NCBI GenBank assembly: GCA_039028935.1
Contig: JBCCHD010000005.1
Location: forward strand, 1 to 64,000
Direction of reading: 5' to 3'
DNA length: 64,000 bases
Source: Pseudomonadota bacterium
Lineage (GTDB): Bacteria > Pseudomonadota > Gammaproteobacteria > Steroidobacterales > SZUA-146
Shown here: positions 18,496 through 29,651 of the stretch, in pieces
Layout of the letters: each line of letters begins with the position of its first letter
Numbering within the stretch: the first letter of the stretch is position 1
The notes under the pieces: model-generated
What the model was told of the DNA's origin: nothing
Databases searched by the model: none
What the model saw: the letters and a program-made list of their open reading frames with translations, nothing else
Made by a program: the position numbers and the translations under genes

Positions 18496-19326
18496 TTACG
18501 CGGTATTATACGCAACATCTCGCACAGCACATGTGATCCGTACCGCATCAATCGTTTCCGGTACGTCATGAACGCGAATGATCGCCGCCCCCATCCAGGC
18601 CGCCAACGCGGCCAGGGCCAACGAGCCGGACAAGCGCTCGTCAACCTCACGATTGAGAACAGCTCCCAGCATAGACTTGCGCGACACCCCGACCAGCAAG
18701 GGCTGCGGTGAGAGTGCCGGCAACGATTTGAAGAGCGCCAAATTGTGCTCGAGGGTCTTACCAAAACCAAAACCCGGATCGACGATGATTTGATCTCGGT
18801 CAATTCCCGCGGCCTCGCAAGCGGTCACGCGGTTTGCCAAGTAGTGAGCGATATCCGCAACCACGCTTTGGTAGGTCGGATTGTCTTGCATGGTCTTGGC
18901 CGAACCTTGTCGATGCATGACACACACAGGCACCCGCGCCAACGCGGCGGCCTTCAGCGCACCTTCAGCCTCCAAGCCATTCACGTCGTTAATCATGAGG
19001 GCGCCCGCATCCGTTGCGGCGGTCATCACCTCGGGCTTCGTCGTATCGATAGACACCGGCACATCAAACTCTCGCACGATCGCCTCGATGACCGGCACAA
19101 CACGCTCGAGTTCTTGGTCAACGGCGACACGATCCGCGCCTGGCCGCGTCGATTCGCCACCCACATCGACGATATCAACACCCGCCTTTACCATTGCCGA
19201 CGCTTGTCGAACAGCCGCATCGACTGAATCGAACTGGCCCCCATCAGAAAACGAGTCTGGGGTGACATTAATAATCCCCATCACCTTCGGCCAACCGTCA
19301 GAGGATGGAGGAAACGTCCAATTCAT
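18496..19326 (-). CDS. folP: Dihydropteroate synthase
   Basis: A 276-residue TIM-barrel enzyme of folate synthesis that joins p-aminobenzoate to the pterin diphosphate. It has the N-terminal loop GIINVTPDSFSDGG, the second loop DVGGESTRPGA near residue 60, the DPGFGFGKT segment near residue 200 and the VGVSRKSMLG segment near residue 225. I chose the ATG at 19326; an earlier TTG lies within the terminator of ftsH. Order ftsH-folP-glmM is conserved in the class. Confidence 0.97.
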   Translation of the reverse strand: MNWTFPPSSDGWPKVMGIINVTPDSFSDGGQFDSVDAAVRQASAMVKAGVDIVDVGGESTRPGADRVAVDQELERVVPVIEAIVREFDVPVSIDTTKPEVMTAATDAGALMINDVNGLEAEGALKAAALARVPVCVMHRQGSAKTMQDNPTYQSVVADIAHYLANRVTACEAAGIDRDQIIVDPGFGFGKTLEHNLALFKSLPALSPQPLLVGVSRKSMLGAVLNREVDERLSGSLALAALAAWMGAAIIRVHDVPETIDAVRITCAVRDVAYNTA

Positions 19327-19351
19327 GATGTGAGTGCTCCGGGCATTGGGC

Positions 19352-19386
19352 AAAAAAACAGGCGACTGCGTTACCGCAATCGCCTG
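19352..19386 (-). terminator. Rho-independent terminator between ftsH and folP
   Basis: A 12-bp stem with one mismatch (19359-19370 with 19375-19386) and a four-base loop, followed on the minus strand by seven T. It begins 21 bases after the ftsH stop and ends 26 bases before folP, so folP needs read-through or its own promoter. Confidence 0.8.
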
Positions 19387-19406
19387 TGTGTAGTTAGACT
19401 AACCGA

Positions 19407-21332
19407 CTAGCTTTGACCAGCCGGACCTCCGATCGGCGAGTCGCCTGTGTCGTCCGTTTTCGTGTCATTTGAACGCAACCCTGACTCGCCGCGATCGTCC
19501 CAATCTTCGGGGGGACGTGGCTTGCGGCCGGCCATGATATCTTTTATCTGGTCTTCATCGATGGTCTCGTACTTCATGAGCGCATCGGCCATGTCATCGA
19601 GCGCCTGTCGATTCTCCTCAAGAATCTTACGGGCACGCTCGTAATTGGTGGTAATCAGCTCTCGGATCTCTTGGTCAATCAGTTCGGCCGTATCCATCGA
19701 CACGTCTTTACGACCGGACTGTGTGCGACCCAAATACATCGCACTCTCGTCCTCCGTATAATTCAACGGACCGAGCTTTTCCGAAAGCCCCCACCGCGTG
19801 ACCATGTTTGTGGCGATATTCGTCGCCACTTCAATGTCATTGGACGCCCCGGTGGTGACACCCTCTTCACCCAGCGTCATCTCTTCGGCAATGCGTCCAC
19901 CAAACAACACGGCCAGCTGGCTCTTCAGCCGTCGCCGACTCGCACTATAGCGGTCCTCCTCGGGCAGAAAAACGGTGACGCCGAGCGCACGCCCACGTGG
20001 AATGATGGTGACCTTATAGACCGGATCGTGCTCAGGCACATTCAGTCCGACAATGGCGTGTCCCGCCTCATGGTAAGCCGTATTGCGCTTTTCCTCTTCG
20101 CTCATCACCATCGATTTGCGCTCCGCGCCCATGATGATCTTATCTTTGGCTTGTTCGAAGTCTTCCATTTGCACGGTGCGACGGTTGCTGCGCGCCGCCA
20201 TCAGCGCCGCCTCATTCACTAAGTTCGCCAAATCGGCGCCTGAGAAACCCGGCGTGCCTCGTGCGATCACGGAGGGACGCACATCATCACCGATTGGCAC
20301 TTTTCGCATGTGCACTTTGATAATTTGCTCGCGCCCGCGTACGTCTGGCAGCGGCACCGTTACTTGACGGTCAAAACGTCCTGGTCGCAACAAGGCTTTA
20401 TCAAGCACATCGGCTCGGTTGGTCGCGGCAATCACGATCACACCTTCGTTGTCCTCGAAGCCATCCATTTCAACGAGCAACTGGTTGAGCGTTTGCTCCC
20501 GCTCGTCGTGACCGCCACTCAATCCGGCGCCGGCTCCACGATGACGTCCCACCGCATCGATCTCATCAATAAAGATAATGCATGGGGCATGTTTCTTGGC
20601 CTGATCGAACATGTCGCGTACACGTGAGGCACCTACGCCGACGAACATCTCGACAAAATCCGAACCCGAAATGGTAAAGAACGGGACCTTAGCCTCTCCC
20701 GCTATCGCGCGGGCGAGCAAGGTTTTACCGGTGCCAGGCGGGCCTACCATAAGCACACCACGGGGAATCTTGCCCCCGAGACGCTGGAACTTAGTGGGGT
20801 CGCGCAGAAAGTCGACAATTTCACCCACTTCTTCTTTGGCTTCTTCGACACCGGCGACATCAGTGAAGTTAACGTTGACTTGATCTTCGCCGAGCATGCG
20901 GGCGCGGCTCTTGCCAAACGTGCGAATGCCGCCACCGCCACCGCCTTGCATCTGGCGCATGAAATAAATCCACACAAAGATAAGGAGCAAGAACGGCGCA
21001 AACTCGATAAACAGGATAAAGAGCAGACTGCGATCTTTGGGTTCGGCACGTGAGTAGGTCACGTTGGCCTCGTCCATCTCTTTAATCAGCGCCTGATAAT
21101 CGCGCTCCACACTCAGTGTGCTAAACGTCTGGCCGTTCTTGAGCTTTCCGGTGATTTTGTTTTGATCTTCGAACACGACGGTGTCGATCGCGCCGCGATC
21201 GAGCTGATCACGAAAGTCGGAGTAATTAAATTGATTGGCCGGCGCCATTTTAGGCCCGAAATTATCAAACACCGTGACCAGCACGAGCGCGATAATGACC
21301 CATAGTAGTAAGTTCTTACCCAGATCGCTCAA
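19407..21332 (-). CDS. ftsH: ATP-dependent zinc metalloprotease FtsH
   Basis: A 641-residue inner-membrane AAA+ protease that degrades membrane proteins and short-lived regulators such as sigma-32 and LpxC in relatives. Two membrane helices (residues 8-24 and 103-125) flank a periplasmic domain; Walker A is GPPGTGKT (197-204), followed by a Walker B with IIFIDEIDA and the zinc site HEAGH (421-425). The start is a TTG with GGGAG nine bases upstream; no in-frame ATG fits better. It lies 186 bases after rlmE. Confidence 0.97.
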   Translation of the reverse strand: MSDLGKNLLLWVIIALVLVTVFDNFGPKMAPANQFNYSDFRDQLDRGAIDTVVFEDQNKITGKLKNGQTFSTLSVERDYQALIKEMDEANVTYSRAEPKDRSLLFILFIEFAPFLLLIFVWIYFMRQMQGGGGGGIRTFGKSRARMLGEDQVNVNFTDVAGVEEAKEEVGEIVDFLRDPTKFQRLGGKIPRGVLMVGPPGTGKTLLARAIAGEAKVPFFTISGSDFVEMFVGVGASRVRDMFDQAKKHAPCIIFIDEIDAVGRHRGAGAGLSGGHDEREQTLNQLLVEMDGFEDNEGVIVIAATNRADVLDKALLRPGRFDRQVTVPLPDVRGREQIIKVHMRKVPIGDDVRPSVIARGTPGFSGADLANLVNEAALMAARSNRRTVQMEDFEQAKDKIIMGAERKSMVMSEEEKRNTAYHEAGHAIVGLNVPEHDPVYKVTIIPRGRALGVTVFLPEEDRYSASRRRLKSQLAVLFGGRIAEEMTLGEEGVTTGASNDIEVATNIATNMVTRWGLSEKLGPLNYTEDESAMYLGRTQSGRKDVSMDTAELIDQEIRELITTNYERARKILEENRQALDDMADALMKYETIDEDQIKDIMAGRKPRPPEDWDDRGESGLRSNDTKTDDTGDSPIGGPAGQS

Positions 21333-21392
21333 GGGTTTACTCCCGATATTTAAAGTGCGTGAAAAGAGTCAGAGTGTGTCCGCTGCGTGTGG

Positions 21393-21414
21393 CTAAACGA
21401 GTGTATTCGTTTAG
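21393..21414. promoter_or_regulatory. Perfect 8-6-8 inverted repeat upstream of ftsH
   Basis: CTAAACGA and TCGTTTAG arms with a six-base spacer, ending about 60 bases before the ftsH start codon. No T tract follows. It may be an operator or a leader hairpin; I do not recognise the motif. Confidence 0.4.
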
Positions 21415-21518
21415 GGAATCTGTCCCGCGACCCCGACCGACGTGACAACCCAAGACACGGAGACCAGGGTGCGGGCCAGATGACGCGCTGCAAGAACGCG
21501 TCTGAGTCATCAACACTA

Positions 21519-22136
21519 CTACACCTCATAGCCCGTGGCCACCATGTATGTCTCACGGCTTCGCGGCCGGGATGCCCGCGGCTTGCGAACCTTGACATTC
21601 CGAAACAGGGATCGAGCATTTTTGACATATAAATCAAAGCCTTCGCCATGAAAGAGCTTGGTTACAAAGGCACCACCCGGGCGCAATACCTGCGTGGCAC
21701 AATCGATCGCGAGCTCGGCTAAATACATGCTGCGCGACTGGTCTGCTGACCGTATGCCACTGATATTGGGGGCCATATCCGACATTACAAGATCCGCTTT
21801 ACCGTTCATGGCCGAAAATATCTGCTCGAGCACATCGTCTTCACGAAAATCGCCCTGGATAAACGTAACTCCTTCTAATGGTTGCATTTCCAGCAGATCA
21901 ACGGCAACAATTTGACCATCCGGCCCAAGCTGTTTTGCCGCCACCTGAGACCACCCGCCTGGCGCAGCGCCTAAATCGAGCACCCGCTGCCCGCGCCGAA
22001 TCAGCGGCTCTTTGTCGAGCAATTCGAGCAGCTTGTACACCGCGCGACTGCGATATCCATCGCGCTGAGCCTGAAGGACATATTCGTCCTTATGGTGTTC
22101 GTGCAGCCACCGACCGCTACTGCCTTTTCTGCCCAC
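21519..22136 (-). CDS. rlmE: 23S rRNA 2'-O-ribose U2552 methyltransferase RlmE
   Basis: A 205-residue SAM-dependent methyltransferase (FtsJ/RrmJ family) acting on the A-loop of 23S rRNA in the assembled 50S subunit. Motif I is LDLGAAPGGWSQ near residue 60, the catalytic Lys lies in YRSRAVYKLLEL and the catalytic Asp in DLVMSDMAPN near residue 125, with a third in KLFHGEG near residue 165. The start is a GTG nine bases after AGGAG. It is divergent from yhbY and upstream of ftsH, as in many gammaproteobacteria. Confidence 0.97.
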   Translation of the reverse strand: MGRKGSSGRWLHEHHKDEYVLQAQRDGYRSRAVYKLLELLDKEPLIRRGQRVLDLGAAPGGWSQVAAKQLGPDGQIVAVDLLEMQPLEGVTFIQGDFREDDVLEQIFSAMNGKADLVMSDMAPNISGIRSADQSRSMYLAELAIDCATQVLRPGGAFVTKLFHGEGFDLYVKNARSLFRNVKVRKPRASRPRSRETYMVATGYEV

Positions 22137-22237
22137 CTAAAATTCTCCTGCCAACCTGACGCTAGCGGTGCTAGAGTCCGCCTTCCTGATTGAAACCGAA
22201 ACCTGGCGCGAGCTCTTTTGGACTGGACGGCACACTT

Positions 22238-22534
22238 ATGCAACTCACCGAATCACAAAAAAAATACCTACGCGGCCTCGCACACCAAAAGAAAGCCGTG
22301 GTGATGCTGGGTAACCAGGGCCTGACTGACAATGTATTGAAGGAAATTAACACGGCGCTTTCGTTTCATGAACTGATCAAAATCAAAGTGCGTGTAGGCG
22401 ATCGTGTAGAACGCGATACGGTATTAAAACAAATTGTCGATAACCAGGAATGTGAACTCATTCAGCGCGTAGGCAATACGGCAACGTTGTTCAAACGCAA
22501 TCTCGACAAACCTCGCATTCAGCTACCGCGCTAA
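22238..22534 (+). CDS. yhbY: RNA-binding protein YhbY (CRM domain)
   Basis: A 98-residue single CRM-domain protein associated with pre-50S ribosomal subunits in relatives. The domain's GxxGLT-type loop is seen as LGNQGLTDNVLKEI near residue 25, and the C-terminal part has the ELIQRVGNTATLFKRN segment. I chose the ATG at 22238 (MQLTESQKKYLRGLAH follows). It is divergent from rlmE and converges on greA; the 78-base gap to greA has no clear terminator. Confidence 0.95.
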   Translation: MQLTESQKKYLRGLAHQKKAVVMLGNQGLTDNVLKEINTALSFHELIKIKVRVGDRVERDTVLKQIVDNQECELIQRVGNTATLFKRNLDKPRIQLPR

Positions 22535-22612
22535 GCGACGCATTACACCGAGGGAGTAAGCGTCAAACGATCGTCTCGGCAAACGTTGTGTGTTGGTTCT
22601 GCGACCGTTTAT

Positions 22613-23089
22613 CTAAATGTAACGCACTTCGAGTATTTCATACTCGATGTCACCGCCTGGTGCTTTGACCACAATCTCGTCCTCAGCGGACTTACCGATG
22701 AGCGCTCGAGCGATAGGCGAGGTGAACGAGATCAATCCGCGTTTAATATCGGCCTCGTCCTCGCCAACGATACGGTAGGTCACTTCCTGATCGGATTCGA
22801 GTTCCAGCAGTTTAACGGTAACGCCAAAAATCACTTTCCCGGTATCGGGCATGTCGGTGACATCGATGATCTGGGCATTAGACAGCTTCCCCTCGATGTC
22901 CTTAATCCGACCTTCGATGAAGCCCTGCTGCTCCTTGGCAGCATGATACTCAGCGTTTTCTTTTAGATCGCCATGTTCCCGCGCTTCGGCAATGGCCTTG
23001 ATAACCGTCGGACGGTCTTCCCCTTTGAGTCGCGTCAGTTCATCCCGAAGCTGCTGGGCCCCTTCGGCGGTCAGTGGCACTTTGTTCAT
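22613..23089 (-). CDS. greA: Transcription elongation factor GreA
   Basis: A 158-residue factor that rescues backtracked RNA polymerase by stimulating transcript cleavage. It shows the N-terminal coiled coil with acidic tip (the [15 protein letters not shown] region near residue 40) and the C-terminal globular domain ending in [14 protein letters not shown]. Length is exactly that of the family. The start overlaps the carB stop by four bases (ATGA), so the two are probably translationally coupled. Confidence 0.98.
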   Translation of the reverse strand: MNKVPLTAEGAQQLRDELTRLKGEDRPTVIKAIAEAREHGDLKENAEYHAAKEQQGFIEGRIKDIEGKLSNAQIIDVTDMPDTGKVIFGVTVKLLELESDQEVTYRIVGEDEADIKRGLISFTSPIARALIGKSAEDEIVVKAPGGDIEYEILEVRYI

Positions 23090-26000
23090 AAGTCAACTTC
23101 CTTATGGAGTTCTTGCAGTCGATTCACGTCCGTCACGTCCAGATAATCCATCGCTGCGCAACCCGCACGGCCACCCGCCACGGTGGTGTAATACGTTACT
23201 TTACCACGCACCGCCTCGCGACGAATGGAATGCGACTCGTGGATTGCCTGTTTGCCCTCGGTGCTGTTCACGATTAAGTCGATCTCACCATTTTTGATCA
23301 TATCAACGACGTGAGGTCTACCTTCATGCACCTTGTTGACTCCTTTACACTCAACGCCTGCGCCGTTGATCGCACGTGCCGTGCCGTGAGTCGCAATCAG
23401 CGAAAAGCCGCGTTCCACCAAATCCTGCGCAAGCTCAACCGCGGCGGGCTTATCACTGTCGCGCACGCTGATAAACACCTGACCACTCGCCGGTAGCTTG
23501 ATGCCCGATGCTTGTTGCGCCTTAGCGTAGGCAATCGCAAACGTCGGCCCCGTGGCCATAACTTCGCCCGTGGATTTCATCTCTGGACCCAGTATCGGGT
23601 CAGACCCTGGAAACTTTAAGAAAGGAAACACCGACTCTTTTACTGAGTAATAGCGCGGCTTGGGGGTTACCAAGCAGTTTTGTTCTTTGAGCGATCGCCC
23701 CATCATCACACGCGCCGCGATTTTGGCGAGCGGAAGACCCGTCGCTTTCGAGACAAATGGCACCGTTCGCGAGGCACGCGGGTTTACCTCCAGAAGGAAA
23801 ATGTTGTCACCCTGAATCGCAAACTGGGTATTCATCAACCCCACGACGTTGAGCGATCGCGCCAGCAACGTGACTTGACGAATCAACTCATTCTCAGTGG
23901 CTTCACTGAGCGAGGCCGGCGGCAAAATACAGCTCGAATCACCCGAATGAACACCCGCCTGTTCGATATGCTCCATAATGCCACCGACTAGTACATCGTC
24001 GCCGTCGCAAATAATGTCAACGTCGACTTCTGTGGCCAGATTCAAGAACCGGTCGAGTAGCACCGGACTCTCGTTCGACACTTGCACTGCGCTGTTAATA
24101 TACGCGTTGAGATCCGCTTTCGAAAACACGATTTCCATAGCCCGACCACCCAGCACATAGGAAGGCCGCACGACGAGCGGATAGCCCACATCTTCCGCGC
24201 GCTCGAGCGCCTCTTCTTCGGTTTTGGCGGTCGCATTTGCCGGCTGCTTGAGGTCGATATCCTGGATGAGCTGTTGGAACCGCTCGCGGTCCTCCGCCAA
24301 ATCAATGCAATCGGGTGTGGTGCCCACAATCGGCGCGCCCGCCGCTTCCAGTTGCCGCGCCAGATTGAGTGGCGTCTGACCGCCAAACTGCACGATGACA
24401 CCCACCGGTTTTTCCAGTTCAATGATGGTCATCACGTCCTCAAACGTGAGGGGCTCAAAATACAAACGGTCAGAGGTATCGTAGTCTGTCGACACCGTTT
24501 CAGGGTTACAGTTGACCATGATCGTTTCGTAACCGTCGTCGCGCAGCGCTAACGCCGCATGCACGCAGCAATAGTCAAACTCGATTCCTTGGCCGATGCG
24601 ATTGGGACCGCCGCCCAGAATCATCACTTTGTCCCGATCAGACGGGTCCGATTCGCACTCCTCTTCATACGATGAGTACATATAGGCCGTGGATGTCGCA
24701 AATTCGGCCGCGCACGTATCAACGCGTTTAAACACCGGAATAACACTGTGTTTTATGCGACTAGCGCGAATATCGGCCTCGCCCACATCACACAACGCGG
24801 CGAGGCGTAAATCGGAAAACCCTTTGCGTTTCAGCTCGCGAAGTCGATTCGCATCCAACGCCTCGAATCCCGCCGTGGCCACCGCTTGCTCGGTTCGAAT
24901 AAGATCCTCGATCTGCGCGAGAAACCATGGATCAATACCGGTCAGGGTGCCGATTTCATCCATCGAAAAGCCATGTCGAATCGCATCGGCCAAGTATAAG
25001 ATGCGATCCGCGCCGGGCGCCTTGAGCTCGTGACGCAACATCGCTTGCGCGTTGCTGCTGGCCTCCACCGGCATGATGGGGTCAAATCCGCAAATGCCTG
25101 TCTCAATACCTCGAAGTGCCTTGTGCATCGATTCTTGAAACGTCCGGCCGATCGCCATCACCTCGCCGACCGACTTCATTTGCGTGGTGAGACGATCATT
25201 GGCATCGGGAAATTTCTCGAACGTAAAACGTGGAATCTTCGTTACAACGTAGTCGATCGATGGTTCGAACGAGGCGGGAGTCGCGCCGCCAGTGATGTCG
25301 TTGCTCAATTCGTCGAGTGTGTAGCCAACGGCCAGCTTCGCCGCGACCTTTGCGATCGGGAACCCGGTGGCTTTGGAAGCGAGCGCCGACGAGCGGGATA
25401 CACGTGGATTCATCTCGATGACAATCAGCCTACCGTCATCGGGGTTTACCGCAAACTGCACATTTGAACCGCCCGTCTCGATACCGATTTTGCGCAATAC
25501 CGCGAGCGACGCGTCCCGCATAATCTGGTATTCCTTGTCGGTCAGTGTTTGCGCAGGCGCCACCGTTATCGAGTCGCCTGTGTGCACACCCATTGCGTCC
25601 AGGTTTTCGATGGCGCAGACAATAATGCAATTGTCGTTCTTGTCCCGAATCACCTCCATCTCGAATTCTTTCCAACCCAACAGTGATTCTTCCAGCAGCA
25701 CTTCGGTTGTCGGACTCAGATCGAGTCCGCGACTGACAATGTGTTCGAATTCTTCCAGGTTGTAGGCGATGCCGCCGCCCGAACCACCCATGGTGAACGA
25801 CGGACGAATAATAATGGGAAAGCCAATGTCGTTACGAATAGCAACCGCTTCTTCCATCGAATGGGCAATACCGGCGCGTGCCGACGCAAGACCAATTTCG
25901 GTCATGGCCTGGCGAAATTGTTCGCGGTCCTCGGCCATATCGATCGCCTCACGTTGCGCAGCGATCATCTCCACATTGTATTTTTCCAACACTCCCTTGC

Positions 26001-26310
26001 GTACGAGGTCCAGCGCACAGTTGAGTGCGGTTTGACCGCCCATCGTTGGCAACAGTGCATCGGGTTTTTCCTTGGCGATAACCGACTCGACGTTTTGCCA
26101 GCGAATCGGCTCGATATACACCGCGTCTGCGGTATCCGGATCGGTCATAATGGTCGCCGGATTTGAGTTAACCAAAATAACCCGGTAACCCTCTTCTTTT
26201 AGCGCCTTACACGCCTGCGCCCCGGAATAATCGAATTCGCAAGCTTGACCGATCACGATGGGACCGGCGCCGATAATAAGGATTGACTGGATGTCGGTAC
26301 GCTTAGGCAT
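23086..26310 (-). CDS. carB: Carbamoyl-phosphate synthase large chain
   Basis: A 1074-residue enzyme that makes carbamoyl phosphate for arginine and pyrimidines from ammonia, bicarbonate and two ATP. Two ATP-grasp halves are clear: [19 protein letters not shown] near residue 14 and [17 protein letters not shown] near residue 565. The C-terminal 140 residues form the allosteric MGS-like domain. Order carA-carB-greA is typical. The ATG at 26310 is followed by [14 protein letters not shown], the usual start. Confidence 0.98.
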   Translation of the reverse strand: MPKRTDIQSILIIGAGPIVIGQACEFDYSGAQACKALKEEGYRVILVNSNPATIMTDPDTADAVYIEPIRWQNVESVIAKEKPDALLPTMGGQTALNCALDLVRKGVLEKYNVEMIAAQREAIDMAEDREQFRQAMTEIGLASARAGIAHSMEEAVAIRNDIGFPIIIRPSFTMGGSGGGIAYNLEEFEHIVSRGLDLSPTTEVLLEESLLGWKEFEMEVIRDKNDNCIIVCAIENLDAMGVHTGDSITVAPAQTLTDKEYQIMRDASLAVLRKIGIETGGSNVQFAVNPDDGRLIVIEMNPRVSRSSALASKATGFPIAKVAAKLAVGYTLDELSNDITGGATPASFEPSIDYVVTKIPRFTFEKFPDANDRLTTQMKSVGEVMAIGRTFQESMHKALRGIETGICGFDPIMPVEASSNAQAMLRHELKAPGADRILYLADAIRHGFSMDEIGTLTGIDPWFLAQIEDLIRTEQAVATAGFEALDANRLRELKRKGFSDLRLAALCDVGEADIRASRIKHSVIPVFKRVDTCAAEFATSTAYMYSSYEEECESDPSDRDKVMILGGGPNRIGQGIEFDYCCVHAALALRDDGYETIMVNCNPETVSTDYDTSDRLYFEPLTFEDVMTIIELEKPVGVIVQFGGQTPLNLARQLEAAGAPIVGTTPDCIDLAEDRERFQQLIQDIDLKQPANATAKTEEEALERAEDVGYPLVVRPSYVLGGRAMEIVFSKADLNAYINSAVQVSNESPVLLDRFLNLATEVDVDIICDGDDVLVGGIMEHIEQAGVHSGDSSCILPPASLSEATENELIRQVTLLARSLNVVGLMNTQFAIQGDNIFLLEVNPRASRTVPFVSKATGLPLAKIAARVMMGRSLKEQNCLVTPKPRYYSVKESVFPFLKFPGSDPILGPEMKSTGEVMATGPTFAIAYAKAQQASGIKLPASGQVFISVRDSDKPAAVELAQDLVERGFSLIATHGTARAINGAGVECKGVNKVHEGRPHVVDMIKNGEIDLIVNSTEGKQAIHESHSIRREAVRGKVTYYTTVAGGRAGCAAMDYLDVTDVNRLQELHKEVDL

Positions 26311-26385
26311 GGCGTCTCTCGTTAGCCGGTTGCGCGCGCCCGCGCACCCGATGGGTTTAAGGGGAGTTCGTTTCTCAATTGACGA

Positions 26386-27525
26386 TCAGCTGGCCATTAG
26401 CGACTGCTGATGAACCTTCATCATGTCGATAAACTGACCGAACAGCGGGCGCAAATCATGTGGTCCCGGACTGGCTTCAGGGTGACCTTGAAAACCGAAC
26501 GCCGGCGTGTCGGTTCGGGCAATGCCCTGTAGCGATTGATCGAACAGTGAAATGTGAGTAGCGGTGAGGTGATCAGGCAGACTGTCTTGATCCACCGCAA
26601 AACCGTGATTCTGGCTGCTGATCATCACGACCTTGGACGCCAGATCTTGAATGGGGTGGTTCGCGCCGTGATGACCAAACTTCATTTTGATGGTGCGCGC
26701 CCCGCTCGCCAAGGCCAACAATTGGTGCCCAAGGCAAATACCAAACGTCGGTATCCGCTGCGCCAGGATCGTTTTGATCGCGTCTATGGCGTAGTCACAC
26801 GGTTCGGGATCGCCCGGCCCGTTTGATAAAAACACGCCGTCCGGCGACATCGCCAGGACCGCCTCGGCGGGCGTCTCAGCGGGCACCACCGTGACATCGC
26901 AACCGTGATGCACCAGCAGCCGAAGAATATTGCGTTTCACGCCAAAATCGTAGGCCACAACTCGATAGCGCTTACTGACATCCGGTGTGTCGCCTTCCAA
27001 TGTCCAGATATTTTCTGCCCACTGATATTCCGTTTTGGTTGACACCACTTTCGCCAGATCCATGCCCTTCAAACCCGGAAACTTCTGCGCCGCGGCGACC
27101 GCCACATCCGCATCGTAACTGCCGGTCATGATGCAGCCGTTCTGTGCTCCATGGGTTCGCAGGTGGCGCGTCAATCGACGCGTGTCGATATCGGCGATGG
27201 CGACCGTTTGTTGGCGTATTAGGTAATCGCTCAAAGACTCCTCCATACGCCAATTGCTCGGCAGGATGGGCAAGTCGCGAATGATCAGGCCGCCGGCCTG
27301 AATCTGATCGGACTCCTGGTCATCGAGGTTGACGCCAGTGTTGCCGATATGAGGATAGGTCAATGTGACAAGCTGACGTGAATAGGATGGGTCGGTCAGA
27401 ATTTCCTGATAGCCGCTCATCGCGGTATTGAAAACGACCTCACCGACGGTGCTTCCGGCCGCACCAATGGAATGGCCCTGGAAGAGTGTTCCATCTTCGA
27501 GCGCAAGAATGGCTGGTACTGTCAC
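26386..27525 (-). CDS. carA: Carbamoyl-phosphate synthase small chain
   Basis: A 379-residue glutaminase subunit that feeds ammonia to CarB. The N-terminal domain begins with [14 protein letters not shown]; the class I amidotransferase part has the nucleophile Cys in [10 protein letters not shown] near residue 262 and the catalytic His/Glu in [10 protein letters not shown] near residue 345. The start is a GTG with GGGG about nine bases upstream. It precedes carB by 75 bases. Confidence 0.98.
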   Translation of the reverse strand: MTVPAILALEDGTLFQGHSIGAAGSTVGEVVFNTAMSGYQEILTDPSYSRQLVTLTYPHIGNTGVNLDDQESDQIQAGGLIIRDLPILPSNWRMEESLSDYLIRQQTVAIADIDTRRLTRHLRTHGAQNGCIMTGSYDADVAVAAAQKFPGLKGMDLAKVVSTKTEYQWAENIWTLEGDTPDVSKRYRVVAYDFGVKRNILRLLVHHGCDVTVVPAETPAEAVLAMSPDGVFLSNGPGDPEPCDYAIDAIKTILAQRIPTFGICLGHQLLALASGARTIKMKFGHHGANHPIQDLASKVVMISSQNHGFAVDQDSLPDHLTATHISLFDQSLQGIARTDTPAFGFQGHPEASPGPHDLRPLFGQFIDMMKVHQQSLMAS

Positions 27526-27641
27526 AGAATCCCCTACCGCCGGTCGCAGATGCCGGCTCGCTGTGTGTGATACACAAAACGGGAGGGGTTCACGACCCGT
27601 CCCGCTGGGATTGCATGATACGTCAGGTGCGCTGCAGGTGT

Positions 27642-28379
27642 CTATGGAGAGTTTGTAATGTTCAATACATTCTGCATGTTATAGCGCCCGGGCGACTGAT
27701 CGATAAGCCAACTCGCCGCGCGCACTGCGCCCACCGCAAACTCCCGGCGATCGCCCGCGCGGTGCCGCAGCTCGATTTGATCCGTTCCGCTCTCAAACAG
27801 AATGTGGTGTTCGCCCGGGTGACGGCCATCCCGAACGCTCGTGTAGCGAATCGGTTGAAGCGTGGCGCCGGTTGCCTGTATCAACCGCCCAAATTCGAGC
27901 GCGGTGCCCGACGGCGCGTCCTGCTTGCCCGCGTGATGAATATCATGAATCGAGACCGATACCTCACCGCTCAGGCGACGAGCAATATCGGCGGCCGCAC
28001 CAAAGCAGACATTCACCGAGGTGCTCATATTTGGCGCCCACAGCAACGGAATGGTGTCCGCCGCATGATCAAGCGCGTCCTGCGCGGCGTCGCCGAGTCC
28101 GGTCACACCCGACACGTACGCAACCCGATGCTGTGTGCAAAGATCAAGGTGCGTCCCCAGCGTCTCAGGCAGCGTAAAGTCGATGCAGACGTCCGCTTGC
28201 TCCAGCAAGTTCTTGGGATCCGTTGCGGCACCCGTGGCATCGGTCGCCACATGCCCGCCGGCGACCACGCGCCCAACCGCGCCAAAAAAGGCGGCTTGGG
28301 CGGACTCTGCCAGCACCAACTGCAGCGCTCGTCCCATGCGGCCTGTGGCCCCAAACAGCACAACGCGCGCACGTGTCAT
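27642..28379 (-). CDS. dapB: 4-hydroxy-tetrahydrodipicolinate reductase
   Basis: A 245-residue NAD(P)H-dependent enzyme of lysine and diaminopimelate synthesis. The nucleotide-binding loop is [11 protein letters not shown] near residue 10 and the substrate signature is [17 protein letters not shown] near residue 145 (the family pattern has E/D-x-HHxxKxDAPSGTA). It is slightly shorter than the usual about 270 residues. It sits between dnaJ and carA with small gaps, the order found in pseudomonads. Confidence 0.96.
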   Translation of the reverse strand: MTRARVVLFGATGRMGRALQLVLAESAQAAFFGAVGRVVAGGHVATDATGAATDPKNLLEQADVCIDFTLPETLGTHLDLCTQHRVAYVSGVTGLGDAAQDALDHAADTIPLLWAPNMSTSVNVCFGAAADIARRLSGEVSVSIHDIHHAGKQDAPSGTALEFGRLIQATGATLQPIRYTSVRDGRHPGEHHILFESGTDQIELRHRAGDRREFAVGAVRAASWLIDQSPGRYNMQNVLNITNSP

Positions 28380-28410
28380 AGCCCGATGTCACCGCGGGAG
28401 CTGCGCACGA

Positions 28411-29535
28411 TCACTGAGTGAGGTCGTCAAAAAAGGATTTGACTCCATCGAGCCAGGAACGCGATTTGGGGCTGTGATTCGAAGCGCCGGATTGTAGCGA
28501 TTCATCAAGCTGCTCCAACAGCGTTTTTTGCTCGCGGGTCAAATTGACGGGTGTCTCGATCACGGCCGTGCAATACAAGTCGCCTACCGAACCCCCGCGC
28601 ACCGGCTTGACGCCCTTGCCGCGCAGTCGGAAACGCTTGGATGATTGAGTGCCGGCCGGCACCTTTAGAGACACCTGACCGCCGAGCGTCGGCACCTCGA
28701 CCTCACCGCCCAATGCCGCCGTGACAAAGCTGATGGGCACCTCGCAATGCAGGTGACTGCCTTCCCGCGCAAAAATCTTGTGGGGCTTAACCTCGATTTC
28801 AACAAACAGATCGCCAGGTGGCCCCCCATTTTGGCCGGGTTCGCCTTCGCCGCTCAGGCGAATGCGATCCCCTTCATCCACACCGGCGGGTATCTTAATG
28901 GACAACGTTTTGGTCTTGCGCACGCGGCCGGTTCCAGAGCACTGTTTACAGGGGTTGGTGATGATCACCCCGCTCCCACGACACTTGGGGCAGGTTTGTT
29001 GGACGGAGAAGAAACCCTGCTGCATTCGCACCTGACCGACGCCACCGCACGTATCACACGTGACCGGCTTGGTGCCATCGGCACACCCACTGCCATCACA
29101 CGCCTCACAGACATGCGCTTTGGGAATGTCAATTTTGACTTCATCGCCAAACACGACCTGTTCAAGGGACAACGACAGGCCGTAACGCAAATCTGCGCCA
29201 CGATACACTTGGGGACCACTACTGCGACGACGACCGCCGCCGAATATATCGCCAAATACATCGCCGAAAATGTCGCCAAAGTCGCTATGCATACCGCCAC
29301 CACCCGCGGCACCCGACAACCCTTCCTTGCCAAACTGATCGTAGCGCGCCCGCTTATTGGGATCGCTGAGCACCTCATAGGCTTCTTTGGCGGCCTTAAA
29401 CTTGGCCTCTGACTCAACGTCGCCGGCGTTGCGATCCGGATGATGCTTCATTGCCAATCGACGATAGGCTTTCTTGATCGTCGCCTCGTCGGCCGATCGT
29501 TCTACGCCCAGCACCTGATAATAATCGTCAGACAT
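28411..29535 (-). CDS. dnaJ: Chaperone protein DnaJ
   Basis: A 374-residue Hsp40 co-chaperone that delivers clients to DnaK and stimulates its ATPase. The J domain has HPD in MKHHPDRN (near residue 35), followed by a Gly/Phe-rich linker, four CxxCxGxG zinc motifs ([32 protein letters not shown]) and the C-terminal client-binding domains. I chose the ATG at 29535 ([10 protein letters not shown] follows). It is 116 bases after dnaK. Confidence 0.98.
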   Translation of the reverse strand: MSDDYYQVLGVERSADEATIKKAYRRLAMKHHPDRNAGDVESEAKFKAAKEAYEVLSDPNKRARYDQFGKEGLSGAAGGGGMHSDFGDIFGDVFGDIFGGGRRRSSGPQVYRGADLRYGLSLSLEQVVFGDEVKIDIPKAHVCEACDGSGCADGTKPVTCDTCGGVGQVRMQQGFFSVQQTCPKCRGSGVIITNPCKQCSGTGRVRKTKTLSIKIPAGVDEGDRIRLSGEGEPGQNGGPPGDLFVEIEVKPHKIFAREGSHLHCEVPISFVTAALGGEVEVPTLGGQVSLKVPAGTQSSKRFRLRGKGVKPVRGGSVGDLYCTAVIETPVNLTREQKTLLEQLDESLQSGASNHSPKSRSWLDGVKSFFDDLTQ

Positions 29536-29608
29536 GCAATCGTGTTTCCTGAGTGTGCTCATGGCGGCGTCATCGCCGCTCACTGGTGAATTCGTGGTCT
29601 ATAAACAC

Positions 29609-29636
29609 CCCATCCGGCGGGTCAGAGCCGGATGGG
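29609..29636 (-). other. 10-bp hairpin between dnaK and dnaJ
   Basis: Arms at 29609-29618 and 29627-29636 (CCCATCCGGC and complement) with an eight-base loop. On the minus strand the hairpin is followed by TGTTTATAG, a poor T tract. It may attenuate transcription or stabilise the 3' end of the dnaK message, giving less DnaJ than DnaK. Confidence 0.5.
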
Positions 29637-29651
29637 ATGGTAGGTGTTGCT

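Noticed and set aside
27486-28421. 311-codon open frame opposite dapB
   Set aside because: Antisense to dapB across its whole length; Arg/His-rich shadow composition.
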